A stretch of 64,000 nucleotides of DNA, from NCBI RefSeq assembly GCF_016463975.1, contig NZ_JAEMNX010000014.1, positions 62,001-126,000 on the forward strand. The letters are read 5' to 3'. The notes under the pieces are model-generated. The model saw only the letters and a list, made by a program, of their open reading frames with translations, searched no databases and was not told where the DNA came from. The DNA is from Marinomonas transparens (GTDB lineage Bacteria; Pseudomonadota; Gammaproteobacteria; Pseudomonadales; Marinomonadaceae). Below are positions 37,889 through 48,247 of the stretch, piece after piece. Made by a program: the position numbers and the translations under genes. Position 1 is the stretch's first letter, and each line of letters opens with the position of its first letter.

Positions 37889-40567
37889 TTACTCTACGTC
37901 AGAGTCTGGGACATCTGGAGAATCATCTTCCGCAGTAGATATCTGCTCGATAACAGCATCACCCTCTTCCGCGTCAATCTCTTCTTCATCGTCTTCAATA
38001 ACTCGCACCACACCTACCAAATGTTCATCGTTAGTGAGGCGAATTAGGGTCACACCCTGAGTATTCCGTCCTTGGCAAGACACTTCTGTCACACGAGTAC
38101 GAACCAAAGTACCCTGATCAGTAATCAGGATAATTTCATCCGTTTCATCGACCTGAGTCGCTCCAACAACTGGCCCGTTTCGATCAGAAACCTGAATACC
38201 AATAACCCCTTGACCACCACGGCCATATGTAGGGAAATCTTCAACCAAAGTACGCTTACCAAAGCCATTTTCACAAGCCATCAGCACTGCCGCGCCTTTC
38301 TGAGGCACGATAAGGGAAACGACCTTAGCCCCCTCACCCAAACGAATACCGCGCACACCAGCCGCTGTTCGACCCATAGCTCGAACATCAGACTCTTTAA
38401 AGCAAATAGTCTTACCAGACGAGGAAACAAGCATGATGTCATTCTCGCCATTGGTAACAGAAACACCAACTAACTCATCCGATTCATCTAGACTCAAGGC
38501 AATTAGACCCGTTGAACGAGGGCGAGCAAAGTTTTGCATTGCGGTTTTCTTCACAGTACCGTTAGCCGTTGCCATGAAAATATAACTGTTTGCCTCTTCA
38601 ACTACTTCGTCATCTGCCACCTCAGCGCCATCGGCATCAGGTTTTTCAACAACAGGTAATGGTAATAAAGCAGATATCGCTTCACCCTCACTTAAAGGAA
38701 GCAAGTTGACGATAGGACGACCCTTGGCATTACGACTTGCAACAGGAATTTCAAACACGCGCAACCAATAAACCTTACCAAAGTTACTAAACAACATAAT
38801 GGTGTCATGGCTACTGGTAACCAGAAGATGCTCAATATGATCTTCATCTTTCATACTAGCTGAAGATTTACCGCGACCACCACGACGCTGAGCTTGATAC
38901 TCTTCGAGTGGTTGCGATTTGGCATAACCAGTATTGGAAATAGTCACAACCATTGGCGCTTCATCAATCAAATCCGCAATGGTTAAGTCTTGTCGGGAGG
39001 TTAGGATTTCAGTACGACGTGCATCACCAAAACTAGCACGTACCTCTTCTAATTCCTCACGAATCACTTCCATCAAACGATTCGGATTAGATAGAATCTC
39101 TAGCAACTCAGCAATCAGCTCAATAAGAGACTTATACTCTGCCAATAATTTATCGTGCTCCAAACCAGTTAAACGGTGTAGACGCAAATCCAATATAGCC
39201 TGCGCTTGATCTGGCGAAAGATGATAAGCACCATCAACAAAGCCATACTGAGCTTCAAGGTCATCAGGACGGCAGGCATCAGCACCGGCGCGTTCCAGCA
39301 TGGCCATGACATCTCCTGGCTGCCAAGATGCATCAATTAATTTTTCTTTTGCTTCCGCTGACGTTGGCGAAGTTCGAATCAATTCAATAATTCGATCTAT
39401 ATTAACGAGAGAAACAGCAAGACCTTCGAGTATATGACCACGCTCACGAGCCTTACGAAGTTCGAAAATGGTACGACGGGTAACAACCTCACGACGATGC
39501 TTAACAAAACATTCTAAAATCTGTTTAAGGTTAAGAAGTTGCGGCCTACCATCGACCAAAGCAACCATATTGATACCAAATACAGATTGCAATTGAGTTT
39601 GAATAAAGAGGTTATTTACCACGACATCAGGGTTTTCACCACGACGCAGCTCAACAACAATACGCATGCCATCTTTGTCAGATTCGTCACGTAACTCACT
39701 AATGCCTTCTAATTTTTTCTCTTTAACCAGTTCCGCAATTTTTTCAATCAGTTTTGCTTTGTTTAACTGGTAAGGAATTTCGGTAAAGACAATAGACTGT
39801 CGGTTACCCTTTTCCATTTCCTCAATATGGTGACGAGCGCGCATATGAATACGACCCCGTCCCGTTTTATAGGCATCAATAATACCAGCACGGCCATTAA
39901 TAAAAGCGGCCGTAGGAAAGTCTGGACCAGGAATATAGTCAATTAACTGCTCAATCGTTACATCTGGATTATCAATAACAGCAAGACAACCATCCAGCAC
40001 CTCACCAAGATTATGAGGAGGAATATTCGTTGCCATCCCAACCGCAATACCTGCTGAGCCATTGACCAGCAAACCTGGAATGCGAGCTGGCAAGACCTCT
40101 GGCATAAACTCTGTGCCGTCATAGTTAGGCACAAAATCAACGGTTTCTTTTTCCAAATCCATGAGAAGATGATGAGCAATCTTCTCCATGCGAATCTCGG
40201 TATAACGCATAGCTGCAGCGCTATCACCGTCAACAGAACCAAAGTTTCCTTGTCCATCAATTAAGGTATAGCGTAATGAAAAAGGCTGCGCCATACGAAC
40301 AATGGTATCGTAAACAGCAACATCACCGTGGGGGTGATATTTACCGATAACATCACCGACAATACGCGCCGATTTTTTATACGGTTTATTCCAATCATTT
40401 TTAAGTTCATTCATCGCAAATAGAACGCGACGATGAACTGGCTTCAACCCATCTCGTACATCCGGTAATGCTCGACCGACGATAACGCTCATTGCGTAGT
40501 CTAGGTAAGATCCCTTCAATTCGTTTTCGATACTGACGGGAATAATTTCTTTGGCTAATTCACCCAT
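37889..40567 (-). CDS. gyrA: DNA gyrase subunit A
   Basis: 892 aa. N-terminal breakage-reunion domain with the active-site Tyr in [10 protein letters not shown], a coiled-coil tower, and a C-terminal six-bladed wrapping domain containing the GyrA box ([10 protein letters not shown]). It ends in a long acidic tail ([18 protein letters not shown]). With GyrB it introduces negative supercoils. The quinolone-pocket segment reads [19 protein letters not shown], so position 83 (E. coli numbering) is Val, where quinolone-sensitive enzymes usually have Ser; Asp87 is kept. Confidence 0.98.
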   Translation of the reverse strand: MGELAKEIIPVSIENELKGSYLDYAMSVIVGRALPDVRDGLKPVHRRVLFAMNELKNDWNKPYKKSARIVGDVIGKYHPHGDVAVYDTIVRMAQPFSLRYTLIDGQGNFGSVDGDSAAAMRYTEIRMEKIAHHLLMDLEKETVDFVPNYDGTEFMPEVLPARIPGLLVNGSAGIAVGMATNIPPHNLGEVLDGCLAVIDNPDVTIEQLIDYIPGPDFPTAAFINGRAGIIDAYKTGRGRIHMRARHHIEEMEKGNRQSIVFTEIPYQLNKAKLIEKIAELVKEKKLEGISELRDESDKDGMRIVVELRRGENPDVVVNNLFIQTQLQSVFGINMVALVDGRPQLLNLKQILECFVKHRREVVTRRTIFELRKARERGHILEGLAVSLVNIDRIIELIRTSPTSAEAKEKLIDASWQPGDVMAMLERAGADACRPDDLEAQYGFVDGAYHLSPDQAQAILDLRLHRLTGLEHDKLLAEYKSLIELIAELLEILSNPNRLMEVIREELEEVRASFGDARRTEILTSRQDLTIADLIDEAPMVVTISNTGYAKSQPLEEYQAQRRGGRGKSSASMKDEDHIEHLLVTSSHDTIMLFSNFGKVYWLRVFEIPVASRNAKGRPIVNLLPLSEGEAISALLPLPVVEKPDADGAEVADDEVVEEANSYIFMATANGTVKKTAMQNFARPRSTGLIALSLDESDELVGVSVTNGENDIMLVSSSGKTICFKESDVRAMGRTAAGVRGIRLGEGAKVVSLIVPQKGAAVLMACENGFGKRTLVEDFPTYGRGGQGVIGIQVSDRNGPVVGATQVDETDEIILITDQGTLVRTRVTEVSCQGRNTQGVTLIRLTNDEHLVGVVRVIEDDEEEIDAEEGDAVIEQISTAEDDSPDVPDSDVE

Positions 40568-40937
40568 ATATACAACCGATCCTTATGCCTCGGAGTCTGA
40601 GAGACTTCCTAATATCTTTTTTATAAGCGCTGCATTGTACCATAACGAAATAAATAACACCCCTATAAGCGATATGTTTTGCGCCCTACTTGCATTCAAA
40701 ATTCATCCTCTTCACATGCAGTAAAAAACAACCGAAAAGTACTCATATCTTGATGCAGATACCAACCTATTCAAGTTTACTGTTGGTCACCACATCTGAT
40801 GCAGCTATAATGAATTATCAACATAAAAAACACCTTGAGTCAGCACCTAAGCACACCTCAAGTCATGACTTGTATAAACAGGGACACTTCAAACACATCG
40901 TCCCTCACCACAACCGAACATAACAACGGAAGCCAAA
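40568..40937. other. 370-base divergent intergenic region, gyrA / ubiG
   Basis: Contains the divergent promoters of gyrA and ubiG. Near the gyrA start a five-pair hairpin (AGTCT / AGACT, arms 40594-40598 and 40602-40606) lies in the presumed 5' leader. An open frame at 40690-40923 has no RBS and no family resemblance and is not called. No other element recognised. Confidence 0.5.
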
Positions 40938-41657
40938 ATGACAAACACACACAAAAGCAACGTAGATTTAAATGAAGTAGCAAAATTCGAAGCGCTTGCG
41001 AGTCGTTGGTGGGATAAAGAGAATGAATTCAAGCCATTACATGACATCAACCCCTTGCGCGTAAACTACATCAATGACCGCGCACCTCTTGCTGGTAAAA
41101 AAGTGATCGACATTGGCTGCGGTGGCGGAATTCTATCTGAATCTCTTGCTCAGTTTGGTGCCGACGTAAAAGGCATAGACATGGGGGAAGCACCACTTAA
41201 TGTCGCTCGCTTACACTTGAAAGAATCTGGACTTAAAATCGACTATGAGCGCATCACCGCAGAAGAAATCGCTGAGCGCGAAACAGAACAGTACGATGTT
41301 GTCACCTGTCTAGAAATGCTTGAACACGTACCCGACCCTTCCTCTGTCATTAAAGCCTGCATGTCCTTAGTAAAACCAGGTGGACACGTTTTCTTTTCAA
41401 CTATCAATAGAAATCCTAAAGCCTACTTGTTTGCCATTATCGGTGCTGAGTACATTCTCAACATGCTACCAAAAGGCACCCACGACTACGCCAAATTCAT
41501 CCAACCAGCAGAATTGAACAACTATGCACGAAATGCTGGCCTTGAGACCAAACACCTCACAGGAATGACCTATAACCCAATCACTAAAATTTATAAACTT
41601 AACGACAAAGACGTATCAGTCAACTATCTAATGCACACCCAGAAACCACAAATATAA
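40938..41657 (+). CDS. ubiG: Ubiquinone biosynthesis O-methyltransferase
   Basis: 239 aa. N-terminal helix [25 protein letters not shown], the SAM-binding loop [28 protein letters not shown], and the membrane-associated insertion [23 protein letters not shown] are all typical of UbiG. It methylates two hydroxyls of the ubiquinone ring. yciK follows 23 bases downstream; in Pseudomonas mupP usually lies between the two and is absent here. Confidence 0.96.
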   Translation: MTNTHKSNVDLNEVAKFEALASRWWDKENEFKPLHDINPLRVNYINDRAPLAGKKVIDIGCGGGILSESLAQFGADVKGIDMGEAPLNVARLHLKESGLKIDYERITAEEIAERETEQYDVVTCLEMLEHVPDPSSVIKACMSLVKPGGHVFFSTINRNPKAYLFAIIGAEYILNMLPKGTHDYAKFIQPAELNNYARNAGLETKHLTGMTYNPITKIYKLNDKDVSVNYLMHTQKPQI

Positions 41658-41680
41658 CAGTACAGGGTAAGGAGAAGATC

Positions 41681-42421
41681 ATGTTCAATTATCAAGCTCC
41701 CAAACAACTACTAAAAGATAAAATAATCCTTGTTACAGGTGCAGGAGATGGCATAGGTAAAGCCGCTGCAATAGCCTACGCCAAACATGGCGCTACAGTA
41801 ATTTTACTAGGTCGCACCATTAAAAAACTAGAAGCCGTTTATGATCAAATAGAAAAGAAGAAATACCCACAGGCCGCTATTGTGCCACTCAACCTAGATG
41901 GTGCCGCTGAACACGATTACATGGAACTCGCCAACACCATTGAAAATGAGTTTGGTCACCTAGATGGGATCTTACATAATGCCAGCTTATTAGGAGACAG
42001 AGAACCTCTTGCTAACTACGACCCAAACACTTTCGAGCAAGTCATGAGAGTTAATGTGAGCAGCCAGTTTTTACTGAACCAATCACTACTTCCTCTCCTC
42101 CAAAAAGCAGAAGAAGCTTCCATTATTTTCACCTCCTCTAGTGTTGGCCGTACAGCCAAAGCAAATTGGGGGGCTTACGCCATCTCCAAATTTGCTACCG
42201 AAGGCATGATGCAACTTCTTGCCAGCGAACTTGGCAGCACATCAAACATTCGCTCAAATGCCATCAATCCAGGTAGCACCAGAACCAGTATGCGAGCAAA
42301 TGCCTATCCAGACGAAGATCCAAGCACCTTACCCACACCCACCGACATCATGCCTCTTTACCTCTACCTAATGGGCAAAGACAGCCTGTCAATAAACGGC
42401 CAATCGATAAACGCCCAATAA
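41681..42421 (+). CDS. yciK: YciK-family short-chain dehydrogenase/reductase
   Basis: 246 aa Rossmann SDR. Cofactor loop LVTGAGDGIGKAAAIAYAKHG, the HNAS strand (LHNASLLGD) and the catalytic Ser/Tyr/Lys (FTSSSVGR, then GAYAISKFATEGM) are present. The N-terminal FNYQAPKQLLKDKIILVTGAG is characteristic of YciK. Substrate unknown. Strong RBS (AAGGAGA). Likely operon with ubiG. Confidence 0.9.
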   Translation: MFNYQAPKQLLKDKIILVTGAGDGIGKAAAIAYAKHGATVILLGRTIKKLEAVYDQIEKKKYPQAAIVPLNLDGAAEHDYMELANTIENEFGHLDGILHNASLLGDREPLANYDPNTFEQVMRVNVSSQFLLNQSLLPLLQKAEEASIIFTSSSVGRTAKANWGAYAISKFATEGMMQLLASELGSTSNIRSNAINPGSTRTSMRANAYPDEDPSTLPTPTDIMPLYLYLMGKDSLSINGQSINAQ

Positions 42422-42470
42422 AAACCTTAGATCAATGGGAGCCAAGCCTCCCATTGCATCAGCATATCAA

Positions 42471-43040
42471 TTAACCGCCGATCAGCCTTTCTAATTTTTC
42501 TGCCTCTGTCAATGGCTCAGAGACTTCACTCTCATTGACAGAAGGAAGCTGCTCACCACTCGGGGAAATTGCAGAAAACTCCCCTGTATCAGGAGCTACA
42601 TCTTCACCGACTTCAGACTCGCTTGCCTTGCCACTCTCAGCCTTTTTCAATTGATCACCAAAAATACCAATCTTAGGCATCATGCGTAGACGTTTCTCTT
42701 GAATAACCTCAGGAATATTACCCGTAAATAACACAGTGAAAGGCGCCTCGTCTGTACGTTTATTCACCTCTTCATAAATTGCCTGTTCGCGCACAGAAAC
42801 AGCACCTTCCTCAAGATATGATAAGCCTTGCCCAGAAGCAGAAAACACAACATTTGGTTCTAGTTCTAACTTTGGTTTTTCAGCAGGAATCACAGCAACA
42901 CTTGCAGAGGAGTTCTGCACCACCTGATGACGACCATGAATAATTTTATCGCCATAAATAATATCCACAGGATTCACTTCTACTGTCTGCGCATTCACAA
43001 ATAAAGGCAAAAACCAAAGCAACCAAAGTGTTTTTTTCAT
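42471..43040 (-). CDS. Uncharacterised secreted protein
   Basis: 189 aa from the ATG at 43040, which has GAGG upstream and begins a clear signal peptide (MKKTLWLLWFLPLFVNAQT, cleavage probably after NA). The mature protein is about 170 aa, with a beta-rich middle (VEVNPVDIIYGDKIIHGRHQVV) and an acidic, Ser/Glu-rich, probably disordered tail. No cysteines beyond the signal region and no known motif. Probably periplasmic. I do not recognise a family. Confidence 0.65.
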   Translation of the reverse strand: MKKTLWLLWFLPLFVNAQTVEVNPVDIIYGDKIIHGRHQVVQNSSASVAVIPAEKPKLELEPNVVFSASGQGLSYLEEGAVSVREQAIYEEVNKRTDEAPFTVLFTGNIPEVIQEKRLRMMPKIGIFGDQLKKAESGKASESEVGEDVAPDTGEFSAISPSGEQLPSVNESEVSEPLTEAEKLERLIGG

Positions 43041-43089
43041 AACAACCTCAAACATGACTCCATACACTATAAGAGATAAAAAGCCATTA

Positions 43090-43123
43090 AAAAAGGAGTT
43101 GAGGTGACCCTCAACTCCTTTTT
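43090..43123. terminator. Rho-independent terminator after fabV
   Basis: A 14-pair perfect stem (AAAAGGAGTTGAGG / CCTCAACTCCTTTT) with loop TGAC and U-rich ends on both strands. On the minus strand it follows the fabV stop by about 20 bases and separates fabV from the secreted-protein gene. Confidence 0.88.
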
Positions 43124-43141
43124 GATTTCCTTCAGCTAATA

Positions 43142-44347
43142 TTAAAGCGTAATAACTTCAAAATCTGCAACCGGATCTGCCTCAGCATCGTAATCAACCC
43201 CATCGATACCGAAACCAAACAACCTTAGAAACTCATCTTTGTACAACTGATAATCTGTTTCAGCAAACAAGTTCTCATTTGTCACTTGTGGCCACAAATC
43301 ACGACAAGCCTGCTGAACGTCATCGCGTAATTCCCAATCGTCCACACGCAAACGATTTTTATCATCCGTTGCTAGTTGCGCCGGGGTATTATCATTATAT
43401 AAGCGCTCAGCAAACAGGCGAAAAACCTGTTCCATACAACCTTCATGCAAACCTTTTGCACGCATTATCTTGAACACCATAGCGAGATATAAAGGCATAA
43501 CAGGAATAGCGGAGGAAGCTTGCGTTACGACTGATTTCAAAACCGCCACATTCGCCCCACCCTTTATAACAGTAAGCTGATTATTAATCGCATGAGCAGC
43601 GCGATCCAAATCTTCTTTTGCTTTACCAAGGGCACCATGCCAATAAATAGGCCAAGTAATATCAGAGCCAATATAAGAATAGGCAACAGTGCGAACACCA
43701 TCAGCCAACACACCCGCTTCCTGTAAAGCAGACATCCATAATTCCCAATCCTGTCCACCCATTACTGTCGTAGTCGCCGCCACCTCTTCTTCCGTAGCAG
43801 GCTCGATCTCAGCCTCAATAATGACATCTTTATTAGTATCAATTGCTGTAGAACGATAGGGCTCACCAATCGGCTTAAGCACAGAGCGAATCACTTCACC
43901 CGTATCTGGCAACTTACGAACCGGTGATGCCAACGAATAAACAACCATATCTATCTGGCCAAGATCTTCTTTGATTAGCTCAATCACCTGTGCACGCGCC
44001 TCATGGGAAAAGGCATCGCCATTTATACTTTTTGAATACAGACCTTCTTCTTTTGCAACCTTATCGAAAGCCGCAGAATTGTACCAACCTGCCGTACCGG
44101 TTTTCTTTTCAGTTCCTGGTTTCTCAAAGAAAACACCAATGGTTGCCGCACCAGAACCAAAAGCCGCCGCAATTCGAGAAGAAAGACCATAGCCACTAGA
44201 TGCACCGATCACGAGAACTTTTTTCGGGCCATTAGTAATTGGGCCTTTGCTCTTTGTCAGAGCGATTTGTTCTCTTACATTTTGCTCACAACCAACAGGG
44301 TGGGTGGTTGTACAAATAAATCCGCGAATCTTTGGTTTTATGATCAT
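43142..44347 (-). CDS. fabV: Enoyl-[acyl-carrier-protein] reductase FabV
   Basis: 401 aa, the larger SDR-type enoyl reductase. Start [20 protein letters not shown] is the FabV signature. The NADH loop is [21 protein letters not shown], and the Tyr-x8-Lys active site is [10 protein letters not shown]. It reduces enoyl-ACP in the last step of fatty-acid elongation. FabV enzymes are known for resistance to triclosan, which blocks FabI. Monocistronic, with a small perfect inverted repeat in its upstream region. Confidence 0.97.
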   Translation of the reverse strand: MIIKPKIRGFICTTTHPVGCEQNVREQIALTKSKGPITNGPKKVLVIGASSGYGLSSRIAAAFGSGAATIGVFFEKPGTEKKTGTAGWYNSAAFDKVAKEEGLYSKSINGDAFSHEARAQVIELIKEDLGQIDMVVYSLASPVRKLPDTGEVIRSVLKPIGEPYRSTAIDTNKDVIIEAEIEPATEEEVAATTTVMGGQDWELWMSALQEAGVLADGVRTVAYSYIGSDITWPIYWHGALGKAKEDLDRAAHAINNQLTVIKGGANVAVLKSVVTQASSAIPVMPLYLAMVFKIMRAKGLHEGCMEQVFRLFAERLYNDNTPAQLATDDKNRLRVDDWELRDDVQQACRDLWPQVTNENLFAETDYQLYKDEFLRLFGFGIDGVDYDAEADPVADFEVITL

Positions 44348-44377
44348 AGTATCTTCTCAACGTCATGTTTTACTTAC

Positions 44378-44394
44378 GTCTTGCCTGACAAGAC
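44378..44394. promoter_or_regulatory. Perfect inverted repeat upstream of fabV, possible operator
   Basis: GTCTTG-CCTGA-CAAGAC, two perfect six-base arms around five bases, lies about 30 bases before the fabV start. The size suits a dimeric repressor such as a TetR- or GntR-type protein; it could also be a small mRNA hairpin. No known motif matched from memory. Confidence 0.35.
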
Positions 44395-44524
44395 CCACTA
44401 ACTACCTAGTAAAGGGACAGACAACACAAATCTGTGCGCCATGATACAATAGCCAAATCCATATGTCCTGATTCTGATTAAAATTACAGAGTCGAAAAAC
44501 AACCCTTTCCATTTAGAGATCAAT

Positions 44525-45760
44525 GTGAATTTACTTATCATAGGTTACGTCTGGCCAGAACCAAACTCCTCTGCCGCAGGCAGCCGAATGATGCAATTGC
44601 TCAATACCTTCCGAAAACATAACTGGCAAGTCACATTTGCAAGCCCAGCCCAACAAACAGAGCACATGGCAGACTTGTCTGTATTAGGCATAACTTCTGA
44701 GCAGATTACTTTAAATGACGCCTCATTCGACCAATACATTGCCGACCAGACCCCTGATATCGTTGTATTTGATCGTTTTATGATGGAAGAACAATTCGCT
44801 TGGCGAGTAGAGAAATTCAGTCCAAACTCGCTCAGAATACTCAATACAGAAGACCTACACTCTTTAAGGCAAGCTAGACACAGCGCCCTCAAGCAAAACA
44901 AAACATTCCAAGTCGAAGATCTATACAGTGATCAAGGCATTCGAGAAATCGCGGCGATTCATCGCTGTGACCTGACATTGATGATTTCGGAAGTAGAAAC
45001 ACAGCTTTTAATGGATGAATTTCACGTCCCTGAAACACATCTATTTCATCTCCCCTTTATGCTACCCGCCCCAAAAAACACCAACAAGCTAATCCCCTTC
45101 GATGAACGACAACACTTTATTAGCATCGGCAATTTTCGTCATGCGCCGAACTGGGATGCCGTGCTTTATTTAAAAAACAGCCTATGGCCAAGCATAAGAA
45201 AACAACTTCCCAAAGCGGAACTGCATATCTATGGAGCCTACCCACCACCGAAAGCCACACAACTTCATAATGCAAAAGAAGGCTTCTTAGTAAAAGGCTG
45301 GGCACAAGATGCCCAACAAGTCATGCAGCAGGCTCGCGTCTGCTTAGCACCATTACGTTTTGGCGCGGGCATAAAAGGCAAACTGGTTGAAGCCATGCAG
45401 ATGGGAACACCAAGCATAACCACAAGTATTGGCGCCGAATCCATGCATGGGCAATTCCCTTGGAACGGAGTGATCACAGATGACCCAGATACCTTTATAG
45501 ATGCTGCCGTATCCCTTTATCAGGACCCAGCAAGCTGGCAACTAATGCAACAAAATGGCAAGCACTTACTTGAAGCACGATATCAAGCTGAAGAGTGGGA
45601 ACCCAAATTAATGAAACGACTAGAACGACAGATGCAATTAAAAGACAGTTTACGTAAAAAGCACTTTTTAGGCCTGATGCTAAGACACCATAGCTTAAAG
45701 AGTACCCAGTACATGTCCCAATGGATTGAGCTAAAAAACAAACAAGAGAAAGAGGTATAA
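44525..45760 (+). CDS. Glycosyltransferase, GT-B fold (GT4-like)
   Basis: 411 aa from a GTG start. The N-terminal half opens LLIIGYVWPEPNSSAAGSRMM and the C-terminal half carries the nucleotide-sugar binding region (FISIGNFRHAPNWDAVLYL; APLRFGAGIKGKLVEAMQMGTPSITT). It is soluble, with a basic Arg/Lys-rich tail. It probably transfers a sugar from a nucleotide donor to a cell-surface glycan, but no polysaccharide genes flank it, so the acceptor is unknown. Confidence 0.85.
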   Translation: MNLLIIGYVWPEPNSSAAGSRMMQLLNTFRKHNWQVTFASPAQQTEHMADLSVLGITSEQITLNDASFDQYIADQTPDIVVFDRFMMEEQFAWRVEKFSPNSLRILNTEDLHSLRQARHSALKQNKTFQVEDLYSDQGIREIAAIHRCDLTLMISEVETQLLMDEFHVPETHLFHLPFMLPAPKNTNKLIPFDERQHFISIGNFRHAPNWDAVLYLKNSLWPSIRKQLPKAELHIYGAYPPPKATQLHNAKEGFLVKGWAQDAQQVMQQARVCLAPLRFGAGIKGKLVEAMQMGTPSITTSIGAESMHGQFPWNGVITDDPDTFIDAAVSLYQDPASWQLMQQNGKHLLEARYQAEEWEPKLMKRLERQMQLKDSLRKKHFLGLMLRHHSLKSTQYMSQWIELKNKQEKEV

Positions 45761-45769
45761 AAGGAAAGG

Positions 45770-45967
45770 TTATTTACTGACGAATAGACTCGCTGATTCA
45801 CGCTTATGAACTTTCATCATGACAGCACGTTGCTCATTTTCATCCATCCGCCCCCACAAAGTAATCTCTTCACCCGTACGATAGCAGCCAGTGCAAACAT
45901 CGTCATCATTCAGCAAGCAAAGGTTTACACAGGGAGACCTTACTTTGCCAGTTTCTTTATTTTTCAT
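45770..45967 (-). CDS. DUF1289 family small cysteine protein
   Basis: 65 aa from the ATG at 45967, which follows GGAAGGTAGAGG; the frame is open to 46006 (MMSQRHQDW form, 78 aa). The motif RSPCVNLCLLNDDDVCTGCYRT followed by EITLWGRMDENEQRAVM is the DUF1289 signature. Its four cysteines may bind iron-sulfur or zinc. Function unknown. Confidence 0.85.
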   Translation of the reverse strand: MKNKETGKVRSPCVNLCLLNDDDVCTGCYRTGEEITLWGRMDENEQRAVMMKVHKRESASLFVSK

Positions 45968-46031
45968 TTCCTCTACCTTCCAGTCCTGATGGCGCTGAGA
46001 CATCACTACCCAACAGCTAAAAACGCTAGAA

Positions 46032-46058
46032 AAGCCTTGCCCTATTAAAGCAAGGCTT
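46032..46058 (-). terminator. Terminator after the YeeN-like gene
   Basis: A nine-pair stem, AAGCCTTGC / GCAAGGCTT with a nine-base loop, lies eight bases after the stop of the YebC-family gene and is followed by four T residues on the minus strand. Confidence 0.65.
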
Positions 46059-46065
46059 AACGATC

Positions 46066-46782
46066 CTAATACTCAGCGTTATGATAAACACGCTGAACAT
46101 CATCTAGATCGTTCAACATATCTAAAAAGCGCTCAAACTGCTCAACCTCTTCCCCCGAAATTTCCAAGGTATTTTGGGCAACAAATTGAATTTCATCCAC
46201 ATCAAACTCAATGTCACCAAGTGCATCCATCAAAGCTGCTTTAGCTTTACCATAATCTGTATTTGGTGCAAAAACCGTCACTTTGCCGTCTTCCAACTCG
46301 ATATCAGTAACATCGACATCCGCCATCATCAAGGCTTCTAACACAGCTTCTTCATCGTCACCTGAAAACACAAAAATAGCACTATGGTCAAACATATGAC
46401 TCACGCTACCTTGACCACCAATCTTACATTTTACCTTGTTAAAACAAGTACGCACATCGCCAAAGGTACGATTCGGGTTATCGGATAAACAATCAACAAT
46501 AACCATGGTATTACCCGGCCCAAAACCTTCGTAACGAGCCGTATCAAAGTCTTCTCCACCACCGCCTTTTGCCTTATCTATCGCCTTATCAATAACGTGA
46601 GTCGGCACCTGATCTTTTTTAGCTCGTTCAATTAAAGAGCGCAGTGATAAATTGCCATTAGGATCAATACCACCGGATTTTGCGCAAACATAAATCTCAC
46701 GACCATATTTACTATAAACCTTGGCTTTTTGATCAGACGTTTTAGCCATGGACTCTTTGCGGTTTTGAAAGGCTCTGCCCAT
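46066..46782 (-). CDS. YebC/PmpR family protein, YeeN-like paralogue
   Basis: 238 aa. Start [21 protein letters not shown], domain hallmarks [57 protein letters not shown] and the ending [12 protein letters not shown]. The sequence follows E. coli YeeN more closely than YebC. YebC-type proteins act as transcription regulators or help ribosomes through polyproline stretches; the role of the YeeN subgroup is unsettled. It is not next to ruvC, which also argues against the main yebC copy. Confidence 0.9.
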   Translation of the reverse strand: MGRAFQNRKESMAKTSDQKAKVYSKYGREIYVCAKSGGIDPNGNLSLRSLIERAKKDQVPTHVIDKAIDKAKGGGGEDFDTARYEGFGPGNTMVIVDCLSDNPNRTFGDVRTCFNKVKCKIGGQGSVSHMFDHSAIFVFSGDDEEAVLEALMMADVDVTDIELEDGKVTVFAPNTDYGKAKAALMDALGDIEFDVDEIQFVAQNTLEISGEEVEQFERFLDMLNDLDDVQRVYHNAEY

Positions 46783-46894
46783 TACGTATTCCTATTCTAT
46801 TCATTCTTAAAAAGAATGATTCTAACGTGTCACCCAAAAAGAAGGAACTGTCTACCTTGCATAAAGACCATAAAATCAACGATAAATAGGCATA

Positions 46895-46925
46895 AAAAAA
46901 CGCAAGGAGCTTCCTCCTCACGCTT
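46895..46925 (-). terminator. Terminator after the aminotransferase gene
   Basis: On the minus strand a nine-pair stem with two wobbles (CGTGAGGAG / CTCCTTGCG) and loop GAAG is followed by seven T residues, about 30 bases past the aminotransferase stop. Confidence 0.7.
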
Positions 46926-46954
46926 AATGCTGGCACTTTAAATAACCTAAAACT

Positions 46955-48124
46955 TTAAACAATAAGGCGTTTAATTACCTTAGCCAATACCGCAACCGCT
47001 TTATTTATATCGTCTGGCGATACACGAGCAAAACTCAGCCGCAAAAACGAATCCTCTAATGGGCTTTTACAAGGAAAGAAAGGTATACCTGGTAATACCA
47101 ACACCTTTTCTTTCAATGCCTCCTCCAAAATAAGCTTCGAAGATAAACCGCTTGGTAATTTCACCCAGAAAAACATCCCACCAGAAGGCACAGTAAACTC
47201 AACCAAGTCACCAAGATGAGTATTAAGAGCGGCCATCATTGCATCGCGTTTTTGCCGATAGGCTTCCTGTAATTTTGCCACGTGAGCAGGATAAGCACCT
47301 GACGATAAAAAATGGGAAATCATAGCCTGCCCCAAGCGGTTAGTATGGAGATCTGAAGCTTGCTTCACTTTAATCAAATAGGAGGTAAAAACAGCACATG
47401 ACACAACATACCCAGTCCGTAAACCAGGCCAAAGCACTTTTGAAAAGCTCCCCATATACAGCCAAGGCGCTGTTTTTACTAAAGAAGAAATAGGCGTGAG
47501 ATCGACCTCTTCGTAGCACAGCTCCCGATAAGGATCATCTTCAATCAATAGGACATTTTTTTCGTCTAGCAAAGCGGCGATTTCTTTACGGCGCTGAATA
47601 CTGTAACAATGCCCAGCAGGGTTCTGAAAGTTAGGGATCAGGTAAACGGCTTTGGGGTTATAAAGATCTATCGCTTCGCGCAGCGCCTCGAGAGACATAC
47701 CTTGCGCATCCGAAACCACATCCTGAACCTTCGCACCCTGTAATTTAAACACCTGGCAAGCCGCCAGATAAGTAGGCTGCTCCGTCAAAATAGTTGAATC
47801 ACTGTCTAAAATTAATCGGCTAACAATATCCAAACCTTGCTGAGAACCATTAGTAATCAATACATTATCAGCAGCCGTCGTCAAACCACGCCCTGCAACA
47901 ATGGACACCACATGATCACGAAGGCTATTTTCCCCCTCACTTGCCCCATATTGACGACTATCCACCAAGGCATTCAAATCTGGATATGCAGGCATAAAAC
48001 GCTCATCTGGCAAGCCACCAGCGAGTGATAAGATATCTGGCTGCTGACTATAATGCAGCACTTCACGAACCAGAGAAGCTTCCATATTTTTACAAGGATG
48101 CGTCAACAAATGGGAAATAGTCAT
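46955..48124 (-). CDS. PLP-dependent aminotransferase, 2-aminoadipate/MocR-like class I fold
   Basis: 389 aa fold-type I aminotransferase. Key segments are ISLAGGLPDERFMP-type entry (LSLAGGLPDERFM), the PLP-phosphate ITNGSQQGLDIVSRL, YLIPNFQNPAGHCYS, LLIEDDPYRELCY and the PLP lysine in YMGSFSKVLWPGLRTGYV. This subgroup includes LysN, 2-aminoadipate aminotransferase and valine-pyruvate-type enzymes. No GntR HTH is attached, so it is not a MocR regulator. Exact substrate cannot be told from sequence. Confidence 0.85.
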   Translation of the reverse strand: MTISHLLTHPCKNMEASLVREVLHYSQQPDILSLAGGLPDERFMPAYPDLNALVDSRQYGASEGENSLRDHVVSIVAGRGLTTAADNVLITNGSQQGLDIVSRLILDSDSTILTEQPTYLAACQVFKLQGAKVQDVVSDAQGMSLEALREAIDLYNPKAVYLIPNFQNPAGHCYSIQRRKEIAALLDEKNVLLIEDDPYRELCYEEVDLTPISSLVKTAPWLYMGSFSKVLWPGLRTGYVVSCAVFTSYLIKVKQASDLHTNRLGQAMISHFLSSGAYPAHVAKLQEAYRQKRDAMMAALNTHLGDLVEFTVPSGGMFFWVKLPSGLSSKLILEEALKEKVLVLPGIPFFPCKSPLEDSFLRLSFARVSPDDINKAVAVLAKVIKRLIV

Positions 48125-48247
48125 TCAAAATGCCCTGAGAAAATTAAGGATAAGAAGCAGCATCACAGATACTGAAACAACAAAAAAGATACAGTTTTTG
48201 TATAAAAAAAGGATACAGCTACCATGGCTTGATAAAACCGATAAACG

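Noticed and set aside
40690-40923. Open frame between gyrA and ubiG on the plus strand
   Set aside because: No RBS, low-complexity His/Lys/Thr/Ser-rich product and promoter-like surroundings; no support as a gene.
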